DNA of 64,000 bases, from NCBI RefSeq assembly GCF_016658865.1, contig NZ_CP067992.1, positions 1,135,001 through 1,199,000 on the forward strand, given 5' to 3'. The number at the start of each line of letters is the position of its first letter. Positions within the stretch are counted from its first letter, which is position 1. Positions 1 to 9,788 of the stretch are shown here, one piece after another. A program made the position numbers and the translations under genes. A model generated the notes under the pieces. The model had not been told where the DNA came from, searched no databases, and saw only the letters and a program-made list of their open reading frames with translations. This stretch comes from Streptococcus mitis (GTDB lineage Bacteria > Bacillota > Bacilli > Lactobacillales > Streptococcaceae).

Positions 1-1899
1 ACGCAAAATATCGGCCTTCCCAAGATTAAATCCAGCAAATCGCTGAGCAACCTGCATAACCTGCTCCTGATAGAGCATAATGCCATAAGTTGGAGCCAAA
101 ATATCCTCCAGAGCTGGATCGAGAACAGTCACTTCTTCCTGCCCATGTTTTCTTGCCACAAAATTATTGATATAATCACTAGCACCTGGTCTATTTAGGG
201 AAGTAGTTGCTACGACATCTTCAAAACAGACTGGTTGCACACGTTTGAGCAAGCGAATAGCACCAGGTTGTTCAAATTGAAAGATACCTTTTGTATTGCC
301 AGATGCAAAAAGAGATAGAGTTTCTTTGTCTTCCAAATCTATTTCTTCAATTTTAAGGTGAATACCTTCTGTTTCAGCAAGCAACTCTTGCATTTTCTGA
401 ACAAAGGTCAAATTTCGTAGCCCCAGAAAATCCATCTTTAAAAGTCCACTAGATTCAACACCATGAGCATCATACTGAGTCAGTGGAATTTCATCACCAT
501 GCTTTAGAGGAATGTAGTTGGTCAAATCTTGGTCACTGATCACAACACCAGCCGCATGGACAGAGGTTTGTCTTGGGTAGCCCTCAATCTTGCAGGCAAT
601 TTCAAAGGCTTTTTGGTATTCTAACTTACTATTGATTTGTTGACGAAACTGGAGATTCCCCTCATAGGCCGACTTGAGATTGTCCCGAAAACTGATTTTC
701 TTAGTAATTGCAGATAATTCATACTCGGGCACACCAAAGCGTTTCAATACATCTCGAAGAGCTTGCTTAGCCCCAAAGGTAGAAAAAGTAACGATTTGAG
801 CCGCATGTTTACTACCATATTTATTACCAACATATCTGATAAAATCTGGACGATAAATATCTGGAATATCAATATCAATATCAGGCATGGTATAGCGTTC
901 ACGATTGAGGAAACGTTCAAAAATCAGATTTTTCTCTACTGGGTCAATCCCTGTAATGTCTAAAGCATAGGAAACCAAGCTACCAACTGCAGAACCCCGT
1001 CCCATTCCCATATAATAGCCATTCGAACGTCCGAAACGCAACAAATCCCAAACAACCAAGAAATAATCATCAAAGCCCATATCATGAATAACAGCCAATT
1101 CTTGGTCTAGACGGTCTTGATATTCTTTACCAGTTAACCCCTTCTGAGCAAGCCCCAGTTCAGCTCGTTCTCTCAACTCTTCTACGGCTGGTCTAGCTGG
1201 ATTAAAACGAGGCAGTTTCAAACTAGTATCCAAATCATAAGAAATGCCTGAAATAAGCTTTTCTAAATTGTCCAAAGCTTGAGGAAAACGTTCTTGGAAT
1301 AGTTTCTCTAAAGAACTTGCTGATATAAGAACATCTTGTCGTGAGCGCAAAGGAACTTCTCTGAGCGGTAGATTTTCTTTAATCGCTGTTAATACTTGAA
1401 GAACTTCTCTATCCTTACTTTCAAATGCATTGACCCGATACAATGGTAAAATAGGATGGTGAAATTCGCTGGCCAGTGTTTCTGGGTAAACCCCTATATA
1501 GTAATCACAGCCTAGATTTAACAACTCAAGTTCTTCAAAATAAGGAGCAATTACCGCAATATCCTCTAGATACTGAGATAGAACTGACCAACTTTTCTCC
1601 CCCTGCATCTTGGCTGTTGAAAGCTTCATCAACTGCTGATAGCCCACATTAGATAGAGCTAAAAAGCGCAGATTCACATCCTTGTCATCTACAAGCACAT
1701 TCATTTCAAGTCCTAATAAAGGATGAATGCCGTATTTTTTTGTAACCTCTAGAAAGTTGAAAGCTCCATAAAGATTGTCAATATCCATCATAGCCAGATG
1801 AGTGTAGCCGAATTCTTTAGCTGCTCTCACATACTTGTCGATTGAAATGACACTCTCCATAAAACTATAGACTGTTTTTGTATCTAGTTGTGCGATCAA
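1..1899 (-). CDS. dnaE: DNA polymerase III alpha subunit DnaE, 5' part (cut by window edge)
   Basis: N-terminal 633 codons of the replicative polymerase alpha subunit of the DnaE type; the 3' end lies outside the window. The residues begin with a PHP-like domain and reach the polymerase palm, where the catalytic acidic motif PDIDIDIPD is seen around residues 335-344. The start is a TTG codon at 1897-1899 (product MIAQLDTKTV), chosen because a GAGGAG Shine-Dalgarno sits just upstream and no ATG fits. Gram-positives carry both PolC and DnaE; DnaE is thought to extend primers, mainly on the lagging strand. It is transcribed divergently from pepX. Confidence 0.95.
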   Translation of the reverse strand, partial: MIAQLDTKTVYSFMESVISIDKYVRAAKEFGYTHLAMMDIDNLYGAFNFLEVTKKYGIHPLLGLEMNVLVDDKDVNLRFLALSNVGYQQLMKLSTAKMQGEKSWSVLSQYLEDIAVIAPYFEELELLNLGCDYYIGVYPETLASEFHHPILPLYRVNAFESKDREVLQVLTAIKENLPLREVPLRSRQDVLISASSLEKLFQERFPQALDNLEKLISGISYDLDTSLKLPRFNPARPAVEELRERAELGLAQKGLTGKEYQDRLDQELAVIHDMGFDDYFLVVWDLLRFGRSNGYYMGMGRGSAVGSLVSYALDITGIDPVEKNLIFERFLNRERYTMPDIDIDIPDIYRPDFIRYVGNKYGSKHAAQIVTFSTFGAKQALRDVLKRFGVPEYELSAITKKISFRDNLKSAYEGNLQFRQQINSKLEYQKAFEIACKIEGYPRQTSVHAAGVVISDQDLTNYIPLKHGDEIPLTQYDAHGVESSGLLKMDFLGLRNLTFVQKMQELLAETEGIHLKIEEIDLEDKETLSLFASGNTKGIFQFEQPGAIRLLKRVQPVCFEDVVATTSLNRPGASDYINNFVARKHGQEEVTVLDPALEDILAPTYGIMLYQEQVMQVAQRFAGFNLGKADILR

Positions 1900-1929
1900 T
1901 TTACACTTCTCCTCTATCGTTCTCACTAT

Positions 1930-1938
1930 ATTATACCA
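1930..1938 (-). promoter_or_regulatory. dnaE extended -10 promoter
   Basis: On the minus strand this reads TGGTATAAT, an extended -10 with a poor -35. It lies about 30 bases before the TTG start of dnaE. Apart from this and the pepX promoter, the AT-rich interval 1900-2188 shows nothing recognisable. Confidence 0.7.
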
Positions 1939-2146
1939 TTTTCTTAAAATTTCTATTACTATTACTGATGCTTTAATATCTAATAGCTCAAATCATAGTT
2001 AATTAGACAATCCTTGCCTGATTTACAACAGCACCACTAATATTTTTGTATTTAAGCTTATCATTTCACATGTTTATTTTATAAATACTTATTTTTATTT
2101 ATTATAGTTTCTATTAATTTTTATAGTATCTTTTCTCTCTATTTTT

Positions 2147-2155
2147 TGATATAAT
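2147..2155 (+). promoter_or_regulatory. pepX extended -10 promoter
   Basis: TGATATAAT, an extended -10 about 33 bases before the pepX ATG. A strong TAGGAGG ribosome binding site (2177-2183) follows. Confidence 0.7.
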
Positions 2156-2188
2156 AACCTTAATATATTTCATAAGTAGGAGGCTTTT

Positions 2189-4477
2189 ATGCGTTTTAAT
2201 CAATTCAGCTATTTTGCGCTACCTAGAGATACAATTATCTTTGAATTAAAAAAGTATGGATTTGATTTACCAGTCAACATCACAAATAAAAAAATGCTTG
2301 AAGCGTTTCTTATTCGTTTCTTTTTTAATTACAAAGATAGCTCCTATCCCCTATCCAGTTTAGCAGTTGATAAGGAAACTGACTTATTGACATTTTTTCA
2401 ATCAGATAAAGAGTTGACTGCTGATATTTTCTATACTGTGGCTTTTCAACTTTTAGGTTTTTCTTACTTGGTTGACTTTGAAGACAGTGATGTTTTTCGT
2501 AAAGAGACTGGTTTTCCCATTGTATATGGTGACTTGATTGAAAATTTCTATCAGTTACTCAATACTCGCACCAAAAAGGGAAATACTCTTATCGACCAAC
2601 TTGTCAGTGACGGCCTGATTCCTGAGGATAATGACTATCACTACTTTAACGGCAAGAGTTTGGCTACCTTTTCTAGCCATGATGCCATTCGCGAAGTCGT
2701 TTACGTTGAGACTCGTGTCGATACTGACCGAAAAGGGCTTCCAGACTTAGTCAAGGTCAGCATTATTCGTCCTCGTTATGATGGAAAAATCCCTGCTATC
2801 ATGACAGCCAGCCCCTACCATCAGGGAACCAATGACAAGGCTAGTGATAAGGCTCTCTACAAGATGGAGGGTGAGCTTGAGGTCAAACCTGCTCACAAGA
2901 TTGAGCTTAAAGAACCTCAACTAAATCTCGTCCAACCTCAAGGTCAAGCTGAGCTTGTGTCAGAAGCTGAGGAAAAGCTAACGCACATCAACGCTAGCTA
3001 TACTCTCAACGACTACTTCCTTCCACGAGGCTTTGCCAATCTCTATGTGTCAGGTGTTGGAACCAAAGATTCTACAGGTTTCATGACTAATGGAGACTAC
3101 CAGCAAATCGAAGCTTATAAAAATGTCATCGATTGGCTTAATGGTCGTTGTCGTGCCTTCACCGACCACACGCACCAGCGTCAAGTTAAGGCTGACTGGT
3201 CAAACGGAAAAGTAGCCACAACTGGACTTTCCTATCTAGGTACCATGTCCAATGGTCTTGCGACTACAGGTGTAGATGGTTTAGAGGTTATCATTTCCGA
3301 GGCTGGTATTTCTTCGTGGTACAACTACTACCGTGAAAACGGTCTGGTAACTAGCCCAGGTGGATATCCAGGGGAGGACTTTGACTCCCTTGCTGAGTTA
3401 ACCTATTCTCGTAATCTCTTGGCTGGTGACTATATTCGTGGGAACGAAGCTCACCAAGCTGACTTAGAAAAAGTAAAAGAGCAACTGGATCGCAAGTCTG
3501 GCGACTACACTCAGTTTTGGCATGACCGTAATTATCTACTCAATGCCCATAAGGTAAAAGCAGAGGTTGTCTTTACCCATGGGTCTCAGGATTGGAATGT
3601 CAAACCACTTCATGTTTACCAGATGTTCCATGCCCTTCCTGCTTATATAAATAAGCACCTCTTTTTCCATAATGGTGCACATGTTTACATGAACAACTGG
3701 CAGTCCATTGACTTCCGTGAATCCATGAATGCTTTATTGACTAAGAAATTACTGGGACAGGAAACGGATTACCAACTTCCTACTGTTATCTGGCAGGACA
3801 ATACTGCTCCTCAGACTTGGTTATCTCTTGATAACTTTGGTGAGCAAGAACACTTTGAAACCTTCTCACTTGGGCAAGAAGAGCAAGTTATTCAAAACCA
3901 GTATCCAGATAAGGATTTTGAGCGCTATGGCAAGACCTACCAGACCTTCAATACAGAACTTTATCAAGGGAAAGTCAATCAGATTACTATTGACCTTCCT
4001 GTAACTAAAGACATTCACTTGAACGGTCGAGCTCAACTCAATCTTCGTATCAAATCCAGCTCAAACAAGGGTTTATTATCAGCCCAACTGCTAGAATTTG
4101 GACAAAAGAAATACCTACAACCTTATCCAGCTGTTTTAAGTGCTAGAACCATTGACAACGGTCGCTATCACATGCTGGAAAATCTCTGTGAATTGCCATT
4201 TAGTGCAACCACACAACGAGTAGTGACAAAAGGCTACCTTAATTTACAAAATAGAAATGATTTACTGTTAGTAGAGGATATTAAAGCAGATGAATGGATG
4301 GATATCCAGTTTGAACTGCAACCAACTATTTACAAGCTAAAAGAAGGAGATACTCTCCGTTTAGTCCTTTATACTACTGACTTTGAAATCACCATACGTG
4401 ACAACACCGCTTACCACCTGACTGTTGATCTTGAACAGTCTACTCTTATCCTACCTTGTCAAAAGGTAGAATACTAG
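2189..4477 (+). CDS. pepX: Xaa-Pro dipeptidyl-peptidase PepX
   Basis: Cytoplasmic S15-family serine peptidase that removes X-Pro dipeptides from the N-terminus of peptides; used in peptide nutrition. At 762 residues it has the normal streptococcal/lactococcal length. The catalytic triad falls where the lactococcal enzyme has it: Ser348 in GLSYLG, Asp468 in GSQDWN, His498 in GAHVY. The N-terminal alpha-helical domain and C-terminal jelly-roll part are present. The ATG at 2189 has a TAGGAGG site 5 bases upstream. It is one of four plus-strand genes in the window. A degenerate copy of its last third follows it. Confidence 0.97.
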   Translation: MRFNQFSYFALPRDTIIFELKKYGFDLPVNITNKKMLEAFLIRFFFNYKDSSYPLSSLAVDKETDLLTFFQSDKELTADIFYTVAFQLLGFSYLVDFEDSDVFRKETGFPIVYGDLIENFYQLLNTRTKKGNTLIDQLVSDGLIPEDNDYHYFNGKSLATFSSHDAIREVVYVETRVDTDRKGLPDLVKVSIIRPRYDGKIPAIMTASPYHQGTNDKASDKALYKMEGELEVKPAHKIELKEPQLNLVQPQGQAELVSEAEEKLTHINASYTLNDYFLPRGFANLYVSGVGTKDSTGFMTNGDYQQIEAYKNVIDWLNGRCRAFTDHTHQRQVKADWSNGKVATTGLSYLGTMSNGLATTGVDGLEVIISEAGISSWYNYYRENGLVTSPGGYPGEDFDSLAELTYSRNLLAGDYIRGNEAHQADLEKVKEQLDRKSGDYTQFWHDRNYLLNAHKVKAEVVFTHGSQDWNVKPLHVYQMFHALPAYINKHLFFHNGAHVYMNNWQSIDFRESMNALLTKKLLGQETDYQLPTVIWQDNTAPQTWLSLDNFGEQEHFETFSLGQEEQVIQNQYPDKDFERYGKTYQTFNTELYQGKVNQITIDLPVTKDIHLNGRAQLNLRIKSSSNKGLLSAQLLEFGQKKYLQPYPAVLSARTIDNGRYHMLENLCELPFSATTQRVVTKGYLNLQNRNDLLLVEDIKADEWMDIQFELQPTIYKLKEGDTLRLVLYTTDFEITIRDNTAYHLTVDLEQSTLILPCQKVEY

Positions 4478-4512
4478 ACTGTTCAATATGGAAGATTTCC
4501 ACTTGAACAGTC
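4477..4512 (+). terminator. Stem-loop just after pepX (no T-tract)
   Basis: A perfect 10-bp inverted repeat, GACTGTTCAA (4477-4486) and TTGAACAGTC (4503-4512), with a smaller nested TGGAA/TTCCA stem. No run of T follows, so it may be a processing or mRNA-end structure rather than an efficient terminator; transcription could continue into argR. Confidence 0.5.
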
Positions 4513-4572
4513 AAACTACACATAAACTTGGTATCAAATCCAATCCTAGTCTAGGCCTATGATATGTTTAAA

Positions 4573-4920
4573 ACTGGATTTTGGAAAAAAGATACTATTC
4601 AACCCTAACCAACATGTGTACTCATTAATAATACTCGCTACCACACTACATGTTGGAAAATCTCTGTGAATTAACATTAATCGTAAATTCACAAGAAGTC
4701 GTGACAAAAGGCTACCCAAATTGAAGGATTTACTGTTAGTAGAGGACACCAATGTAGATAAACGGATAGATAGCCAATTCATCTCCACCCAACTAGCGAA
4801 GAGGTAAAGTAAGGAGATTCTCTCCGCTTCTTCCTATTCTACTGACTTTCAAATCTTCATACGTGACAATACCGCTTACCACCCGACTGACGATATCGTT
4901 CAGTCCACGCTTTCTGTACC
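4573..4920 (+). pseudogene. Degenerate duplicate of the pepX 3' end
   Basis: This stretch aligns with pepX bases 4092-4445 in the same orientation and order. Blocks in common include GGAAAATCTCTGTGAATT (4172 and 4656), GTGACAAAAGGCTACC (4223 and 4702), GATTTACTGTTAGTAGAGGA (about 4259 and 4728) and CATACGTGACAA (4393 and 4859). Substitutions and small indels destroy the reading frame, with stops in all three frames. It is therefore a non-coding remnant, either of a tandem duplication or of a second divergent pepX allele left by recombination. It fills the gap between pepX and argR, which otherwise has no gene. Confidence 0.85.
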
Positions 4921-4941
4921 TGGTACAAGGAGTAACATTTT

Positions 4942-5412
4942 ATGAATAAATCTGAACACCGACACCAACTCATACGAGCTCTTGTAACAAAAAACAAGAT
5001 TCATACTCAAGCTGAGCTACAAGCTCTTCTTGCCGATAATGATATTCAAGTTACACAAGCTACACTTTCAAGAGATATTAAAAGCATGAACCTTTCAAAA
5101 GTACGAGAAGAAGACAACTCTTACTACGTGCTCAATACAGGTTCTATCTCAAAATGGGAAAAACGTCTCGAAATTTACATGGAAGATGCTCTTGTCTTGA
5201 TGCGCCCAGTTCAACACCAAGTCCTACTAAAAACCCTTCCTGGACTTGCTCAATCCTTTGGTTCTATTATTGATGCCTTAAGCTTCCCTGACGCTATTGC
5301 TAGCCTCTGTGGGGATGATGTTTGTCTTGTCATCTGTGAAGATGCAGAAGCTGCTCAAAAATGCTTTGAAGAATTGAAAAAATTCGCTCCACCATTTTTC
5401 TTTGAAGAATAA
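4942..5412 (+). CDS. argR: ArgR/AhrC-family arginine repressor
   Basis: A 156-residue ArgR-family regulator that controls arginine metabolism genes in an arginine-dependent way. The N-terminal winged helix covers about residues 1-70 and includes the recognition segment TQATLSRDIKSM. The C-terminal oligomerisation and arginine-binding half holds the GDD motif (in LCGDDVCL). The ATG has an AAGGAG site. No sigma-A promoter is obvious in the preceding pepX remnant, so readthrough from pepX is possible. Streptococci carry up to three paralogues and I cannot say which this is. Confidence 0.9.
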   Translation: MNKSEHRHQLIRALVTKNKIHTQAELQALLADNDIQVTQATLSRDIKSMNLSKVREEDNSYYVLNTGSISKWEKRLEIYMEDALVLMRPVQHQVLLKTLPGLAQSFGSIIDALSFPDAIASLCGDDVCLVICEDAEAAQKCFEELKKFAPPFFFEE

Positions 5413-5414
5413 GA

Positions 5415-5448
5415 AAATTCCGTGTCTCATGTGGCACGGAATTTTTTT
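5415..5448. terminator. Bidirectional terminator between argR and the 52-aa gene
   Basis: Stem AAATTCCGTG (5415-5424) and CACGGAATTT (5435-5444), followed by a T-run on the plus strand and by A/T on the minus strand. It suits both the plus-strand argR transcript and the converging minus-strand obgE transcript. Confidence 0.85.
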
Positions 5449-5455
5449 ATATTCT

Positions 5456-5614
5456 TTACTGAGATGGATTTTCTTTTTTAGTTCGTGCTAATCTCAGGGC
5501 ACGATTTGGATTGAGACGATTAAATAGTTCTTCCAATTTCTTTTCATTCCAAACATCTGCGGCGGAAACAAAGTTGCCATCCGCATCTCGGAAAGATATC
5601 GGTTTATCTCCCAT
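5456..5614 (-). CDS. Small conserved protein, 52 aa, unknown function
   Basis: Encodes a 52-residue charged protein beginning MGDKPISFRDADGNF and ending TKKENPSQ. There is no signal peptide or membrane segment. The ATG (5612-5614) is preceded by AGGAGA, which overlaps the TAG stop of obgE, so translation is probably coupled to obgE. I do not recognise a domain. Its tight coupling with the GTPase gene and its clean reading frame argue that it is real. Confidence 0.7.
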   Translation of the reverse strand: MGDKPISFRDADGNFVSAADVWNEKKLEELFNRLNPNRALRLARTKKENPSQ

Positions 5615-5623
5615 ATCAGTCTC

Positions 5624-6934
5624 CTAGTCTACAAATTCAAACTCAAATTTACCAATTCGGACCAAGTCACCATCTTTAGCTCCACGCGCACGAAGGGCTT
5701 CATCAACCCCCATACCACGTAGCTGGCGAGCAAATTTCATGACTGATTCGTCACGATCAAAGTTGGTCATATTAAAGAGTTTCATGAGTTTTTCACCAGA
5801 AAGCACCCATGTCGCATCGTCATCACGACTAATTTCAAAGGCTTTTTCTTCCTCATCAAATCCATAGTAAGCTTCTTCTTCCATATCTGACTCGTCGTAG
5901 AGCAAGAATTCTGATGTCTTGTCTAACAATTCAGCTGTAGCATCCAAAAGCGTTGCCAGACCTTGCTTGGTCAATCCAGAAATTGGGAAGATAGCTGGTA
6001 ACTCTTCAAATTCATCGTAATTTTCAGCTAATTTCTTCTTGAATTCTTCAAGATTTTCCTGACTTTCAGGCATATCCATCTTATTGGCTACAATAATCTG
6101 TGGACGCTCCATGAGGCGAAGATTGTATGACTCCAGCTCTTTATTGATCGCTAGGTAGTCCTCATATGGATCACGGCCTTCGCTAGCTGACATATCAATG
6201 ATGTGAAGGATGACACGTGTACGCTCGATGTGACGGAGGAACTGAGTTCCCAAACCAACACCTTGACTAGCCCCTTCAATCAAACCTGGTAAATCAGCTA
6301 CTGCAAAGGATTCACCTGATTGGGTACGAACCATTCCTAGATTTGGCACAATTGTCGTAAAGTGGTAGGCACCAATTTTGGGCTTAGCTGAGGTGATAAC
6401 ACTTAAAAGTGTTGATTTCCCTACAGATGGGAATCCAACTAAACCAACATCTGCAAGGATTTTAAGTTCTAACTGTAACTCACGTTCCTGACCTGGTTCT
6501 CCATTTTCAGAGATTTCAGGTGCAGGATTTTTTGGTGTTGCAAAGCGGATATTTCCACGACCACCACGACCACCGTGGGCTACAATAAATTCTTGACCGT
6601 GTTCAATCAAATCTGTCAAGACCTTGCCTGTCTCAGCATCACGCACAGTCGTACCTTGTGGCACTCGAACTCTTAGGTTTTCAGCACCACGTCCATGCAT
6701 TCCTTTGGTCATCCCTTTTTCACCAGACTCAGCCTTGAAATGGCGATTGTAGCGGAAATCCATCAAGGTACGTAGCCCTTCGTCTACAACGAAGACCACA
6801 TTTCCTCCACGACCACCGTCACCACCCCAAGGACCGCCATTAGGGACATATTTTTCACGGCGAAAGGCAACCATGCCATCACCACCATTACCAGCCTTGA
6901 CCTTGATCTTAGCTGTATCTAAAAACATACTCAT
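5624..6934 (-). CDS. obgE: Obg-family GTPase ObgE
   Basis: Essential GTPase linked to 50S ribosome assembly and the stringent response. It has 436 residues. The order is a glycine-rich Obg fold (about 1-158; [20 protein letters not shown]), the G domain with P-loop GFPSVGKST and switch [10 protein letters not shown], then the OCT domain at the C-terminus. Two ATGs lie two codons apart; the first (6934) is used here, with a GTGAGAAG-type site upstream. Confidence 0.96.
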   Translation of the reverse strand: MSMFLDTAKIKVKAGNGGDGMVAFRREKYVPNGGPWGGDGGRGGNVVFVVDEGLRTLMDFRYNRHFKAESGEKGMTKGMHGRGAENLRVRVPQGTTVRDAETGKVLTDLIEHGQEFIVAHGGRGGRGNIRFATPKNPAPEISENGEPGQERELQLELKILADVGLVGFPSVGKSTLLSVITSAKPKIGAYHFTTIVPNLGMVRTQSGESFAVADLPGLIEGASQGVGLGTQFLRHIERTRVILHIIDMSASEGRDPYEDYLAINKELESYNLRLMERPQIIVANKMDMPESQENLEEFKKKLAENYDEFEELPAIFPISGLTKQGLATLLDATAELLDKTSEFLLYDESDMEEEAYYGFDEEEKAFEISRDDDATWVLSGEKLMKLFNMTNFDRDESVMKFARQLRGMGVDEALRARGAKDGDLVRIGKFEFEFVD

Positions 6935-6950
6935 TTTTTCTTCTCACTTT

Positions 6951-6973
6951 AAAAAAGGGCTGGGAAATCCCAG
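6951..6973 (-). terminator. Weak terminator upstream of obgE
   Basis: On the minus strand CTGGG-ATTT-CCCAG followed by CC and six T. It would end transcripts of the small DUF4044 gene before obgE. Confidence 0.6.
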
Positions 6974-6997
6974 TCACTAAATTTTCTTGAATCTATT

Positions 6998-7132
6998 TTA
7001 TAGATTACTGAGGGCACCAATTGCAGTTGCAAAAATTCCCAATAAACTTGCTACTAGCATGATAATCACGATAAACAAGGTTATTTTCTCAAACATAGTT
7101 TTTTTACGATTTCCATTATCTCCAAATGCCAT
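6998..7132 (-). CDS. Small membrane protein, DUF4044 type, 44 aa
   Basis: Encodes a 44-residue protein: a short charged N-terminus (MAFGDNGNRKKTMFEKI) followed by one hydrophobic segment (about residues 17-40). The ATG has an ideal AAGGAGAT site 6 bases upstream. Length and layout match the DUF4044 family of small streptococcal membrane proteins, whose role is unknown. It sits between the PspC-type gene and obgE. Confidence 0.75.
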   Translation of the reverse strand: MAFGDNGNRKKTMFEKITLFIVIIMLVASLLGIFATAIGALSNL

Positions 7133-7190
7133 TTTTATCTCCTTCGTTACATTCTATTTTCTATTATCTTAGCATGAATTTAGCTAGTTT

Positions 7191-7382
7191 TCAATAGTCA
7201 CTTGCTTCTGGCGCAATAATCCATAAAATGATATAAGCTACAATTCCTGCTCCGTAACCAAAAGCAAGAACACCCCATATTACACGAACAATAGTAGGAT
7301 CTATATCAAAATAATAAGCCACACCGGCACAAACACCAGCAATCTTTTGGTCACGACCGCTTCTCATTAATCGTTTATTCAT
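7191..7382 (-). CDS. PspC-domain small membrane protein
   Basis: A 63-residue PspC-domain protein (the phage-shock PspC family, not pneumococcal surface protein C). The family hallmark is visible: basic N-terminus, KIAGVCAGVAYYFDIDPTIVRVIW, then a hydrophobic helix (VLAFGYGAGIVAYIILWIIAP). It is probably a membrane-stress protein. It lies 14 bases downstream of the glycosyltransferase gene and may be co-transcribed. Confidence 0.85.
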   Translation of the reverse strand: MNKRLMRSGRDQKIAGVCAGVAYYFDIDPTIVRVIWGVLAFGYGAGIVAYIILWIIAPEASDY

Positions 7383-7396
7383 AGCTTATCCTCTTT

Positions 7397-8722
7397 CTAT
7401 TCTTCATGGTCTGTCCAATAGTCTCTCATGCTGATTAACTGCGTTTTTGAAGCCTTCAGCATGCGTCTAGAGCCTTTTACGGGCACAGCAACCACCTGTT
7501 GTGGTAGATACAAAACTGTCTTAAAGATTCGCTGACTAACCGTATCATCTTTAGCCAAATCTTTCTGGAAGTTATTTGAAATAATGGCATCCAGATAAAA
7601 CTCATGCACTCGCTTCCCAAAGTTTTCAGCTGAAATCTCGTACAACTTCTCTGATAAAGTACGCTCATTCATATCCGGCGTTGCAATTAGAGCTTCTAAA
7701 ATAGCTCCAGCTAAATCATGTTCACCGTAATACAAGGTTCCAAACATTTTATCACTGATAAGATTGTCCAGATAAGGATTTCCATGTGCAATGACAGGCG
7801 TCCCACTAGCTAAGCTTTCCAAGTAGGTCAAACCTTGCGTTTCACTTGTCGATGCCGAGATGAAGAAATCCGCTGCCTTATAGTAAAAAGCCGTCTCACT
7901 AGGAGCAATCATGCCAGTAAAGATGACGTAGTCTTGAATCTCTAGTTTCTGTGCTTGCTCTTTGAGGTTATCCAGATAAGGACCATCCCCAGCAACTACC
8001 AGTTTAACCTTGTCTTCCTCTTTCAGAACTTCTGCAAAGGCTGCTAATACTGCTTGAATATTTTTTTCATAGGAAATTCTGGAAAGACTAAGTAGCATCT
8101 TTTCATCATCTTGAATCCCTAATTTACTACGTAGTTCTTTCAAATTTTCCTGCTTGATTTCCGGACGCTCAAACTTAGCTAATTCAATCCCAGTTGGAAT
8201 AACCCGTTTTTCAACCTTGACCTTATAGTCAGAAAGCAAATCACGGACAATCTCACTCGGGCAAATGACCCCATCCACATCATGCAAGAAACCTCTAACC
8301 AGGTACTTGACCATACTCGGACGAATCAGCATCCCCTTAGCAATATAATGCACATAGTCTTCGTACTGGGTGTGATAAGTATGGATGACTGGAATCTTCA
8401 ATTCACGCGCAATCCAAATCCCCAACAAGCCAAGAGAAAATTCTGTCTGAGTATGGATAATATCTAACTGGTACTGTTTGGCAATTTCAAGCGCCTTGCT
8501 AAATCCTCGATAGGCAAAGCGGCGGTCCTTAAAAGCAAAGAAGGGAACACTTGGAATGCGGATAATTTGCCAATCTTCATAACGATTGACATCCTTATCT
8601 GTCGTCGTAAAGATAAAAACAGCGTGCCCTTGCTTCTCAAGTTCGGTTTTCAAGGTTCGAATACTGGTCGCCACACCTGAAACCTGAGGAAAATAGGTAT
8701 CTGTAAATAAACCAATTCGCAT
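7397..8722 (-). CDS. GT4 glycosyltransferase, probable monoglucosyl-diacylglycerol synthase
   Basis: A 441-residue GT4 retaining glycosyltransferase. The N-terminal Rossmann domain has GLFTDTYFPQVSGV; the C-terminal donor domain has the EX7E motif (ETQGLTYLE). In pneumococcus the gene at this place, next to cpoA, makes glucosyl-diacylglycerol, the first membrane glycolipid. A basic C-terminal extension (VKGSRRMLKASKT) suits membrane association. The start ATG follows cpoA by 15 bases, so the two form an operon. Function is inferred from sequence and neighbourhood. Confidence 0.85.
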   Translation of the reverse strand: MRIGLFTDTYFPQVSGVATSIRTLKTELEKQGHAVFIFTTTDKDVNRYEDWQIIRIPSVPFFAFKDRRFAYRGFSKALEIAKQYQLDIIHTQTEFSLGLLGIWIARELKIPVIHTYHTQYEDYVHYIAKGMLIRPSMVKYLVRGFLHDVDGVICPSEIVRDLLSDYKVKVEKRVIPTGIELAKFERPEIKQENLKELRSKLGIQDDEKMLLSLSRISYEKNIQAVLAAFAEVLKEEDKVKLVVAGDGPYLDNLKEQAQKLEIQDYVIFTGMIAPSETAFYYKAADFFISASTSETQGLTYLESLASGTPVIAHGNPYLDNLISDKMFGTLYYGEHDLAGAILEALIATPDMNERTLSEKLYEISAENFGKRVHEFYLDAIISNNFQKDLAKDDTVSQRIFKTVLYLPQQVVAVPVKGSRRMLKASKTQLISMRDYWTDHEE

Positions 8723-8737
8723 AGATTACCTCACTTT

Positions 8738-9781
8738 TTACTTTCTCCCTAAAGCGGCTTGTTTCTCATAAAAGTCCAACCAGATTTGTAACAGATGCTC
8801 TTCAGAATACTCTCTAGAAATATTCTTAGCCTTTTCTTTAAGTTCTTTTAAGGCAGCAGGATTGGCTTGATATTCCAAAATAGCTTCTTTCATCTCTTCT
8901 CTATCTGCTGTCGCCCGATAATTTCCCTCCAAAATCACCTTATAGAGATCCAAATCACGCAACATAATCGGAGCTTCACAACTCGCAGCTTCTAAAATAG
9001 TCATAGGAAAGAGCTCATTGTAACTAGGCAACAAGAAAAGGTCCGCTAGGGCATACAATTCACGCATCTGCTCTGGAGATACAATACCTGGAAAAATCAA
9101 ATTTTTAGGGGGATTTTCCATAATTTTTTTGTAGCGTTCATAGCCATCTGTCATGCCACCAAAAGAGAAACCACCCGCCCAGATAAAGGTAATTTGAGGC
9201 AATTCCTCAGCCAGACGGATAAAGTCATCAATCCCTTTACGTTTCTGAACTTGACCAGCACCTACTACGATAAACTGATTATCGCTAAGACCTAGCTCTT
9301 CGCGTAGTCGAGCCACCTCTTCTTGTGGAAGAGGATGCCATTTTTCCTTGTTGACAAAGTTAGGAATATAGGTCACTTTTTCACGTGGAATACCTGCTGC
9401 CACCAAATCCTCGATAAACATAGGATTGACCACAACCAAGTGCTCCATCCGGTTGTAAAAAGAAAATACATAGCGTTTAACAATTCCCTTTAAGAAAAAT
9501 GGAATTTTCAAACTCCCCTCAAGTGTATCAGGCAAGAAATGCACATAGCCAATTTTCCTTCCTGAGCGTTTCTTTTGGAATGTTGATAAATAATAGGGGA
9601 AATCAATTGTATGAAAGTGAGTCACATCTGCCTCTATTGGAAGATTTTCTGTAACAATCAATTGGTCCTTGGCATCACGGTGAAGAAGACGAACTAATTC
9701 ACGGTAGGCACCTGAAACTCCTTGTCCTGCTACTTTCTCACTTGAACTCAACATATTGATGCGTAATTTCTTTTTTTCCAT
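8738..9781 (-). CDS. cpoA: Glycolipid glycosyltransferase CpoA
   Basis: A 347-residue GT4 glycosyltransferase with EX7E motif ELFPMTILE. Pneumococcal CpoA adds galactose to glucosyl-diacylglycerol, and mutants show altered beta-lactam susceptibility. I start it at ATG 9779-9781 (MEKKKLRINMLSS). The frame stays open to an ATG at 9869-9871, but that would place the promoter inside the gene and add a hydrophobic, low-complexity leader. The chosen ATG is only 7 bases after a -10 box and has no Shine-Dalgarno, so the message may be leaderless. Confidence 0.88.
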   Translation of the reverse strand: MEKKKLRINMLSSSEKVAGQGVSGAYRELVRLLHRDAKDQLIVTENLPIEADVTHFHTIDFPYYLSTFQKKRSGRKIGYVHFLPDTLEGSLKIPFFLKGIVKRYVFSFYNRMEHLVVVNPMFIEDLVAAGIPREKVTYIPNFVNKEKWHPLPQEEVARLREELGLSDNQFIVVGAGQVQKRKGIDDFIRLAEELPQITFIWAGGFSFGGMTDGYERYKKIMENPPKNLIFPGIVSPEQMRELYALADLFLLPSYNELFPMTILEAASCEAPIMLRDLDLYKVILEGNYRATADREEMKEAILEYQANPAALKELKEKAKNISREYSEEHLLQIWLDFYEKQAALGRK

Positions 9782-9788
9782 AACTACT

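Noticed and set aside
1900..2188. AT-rich stretch between dnaE and pepX as a possible origin or hidden gene
   Set aside because: Only two divergent promoters are seen; no DnaA-box cluster and no frame with a ribosome site.
4546..4788. An 80-codon minus-strand frame in the pepX-argR gap
   Set aside because: It lies within the degenerate pepX copy, antisense to it, with no ribosome site.
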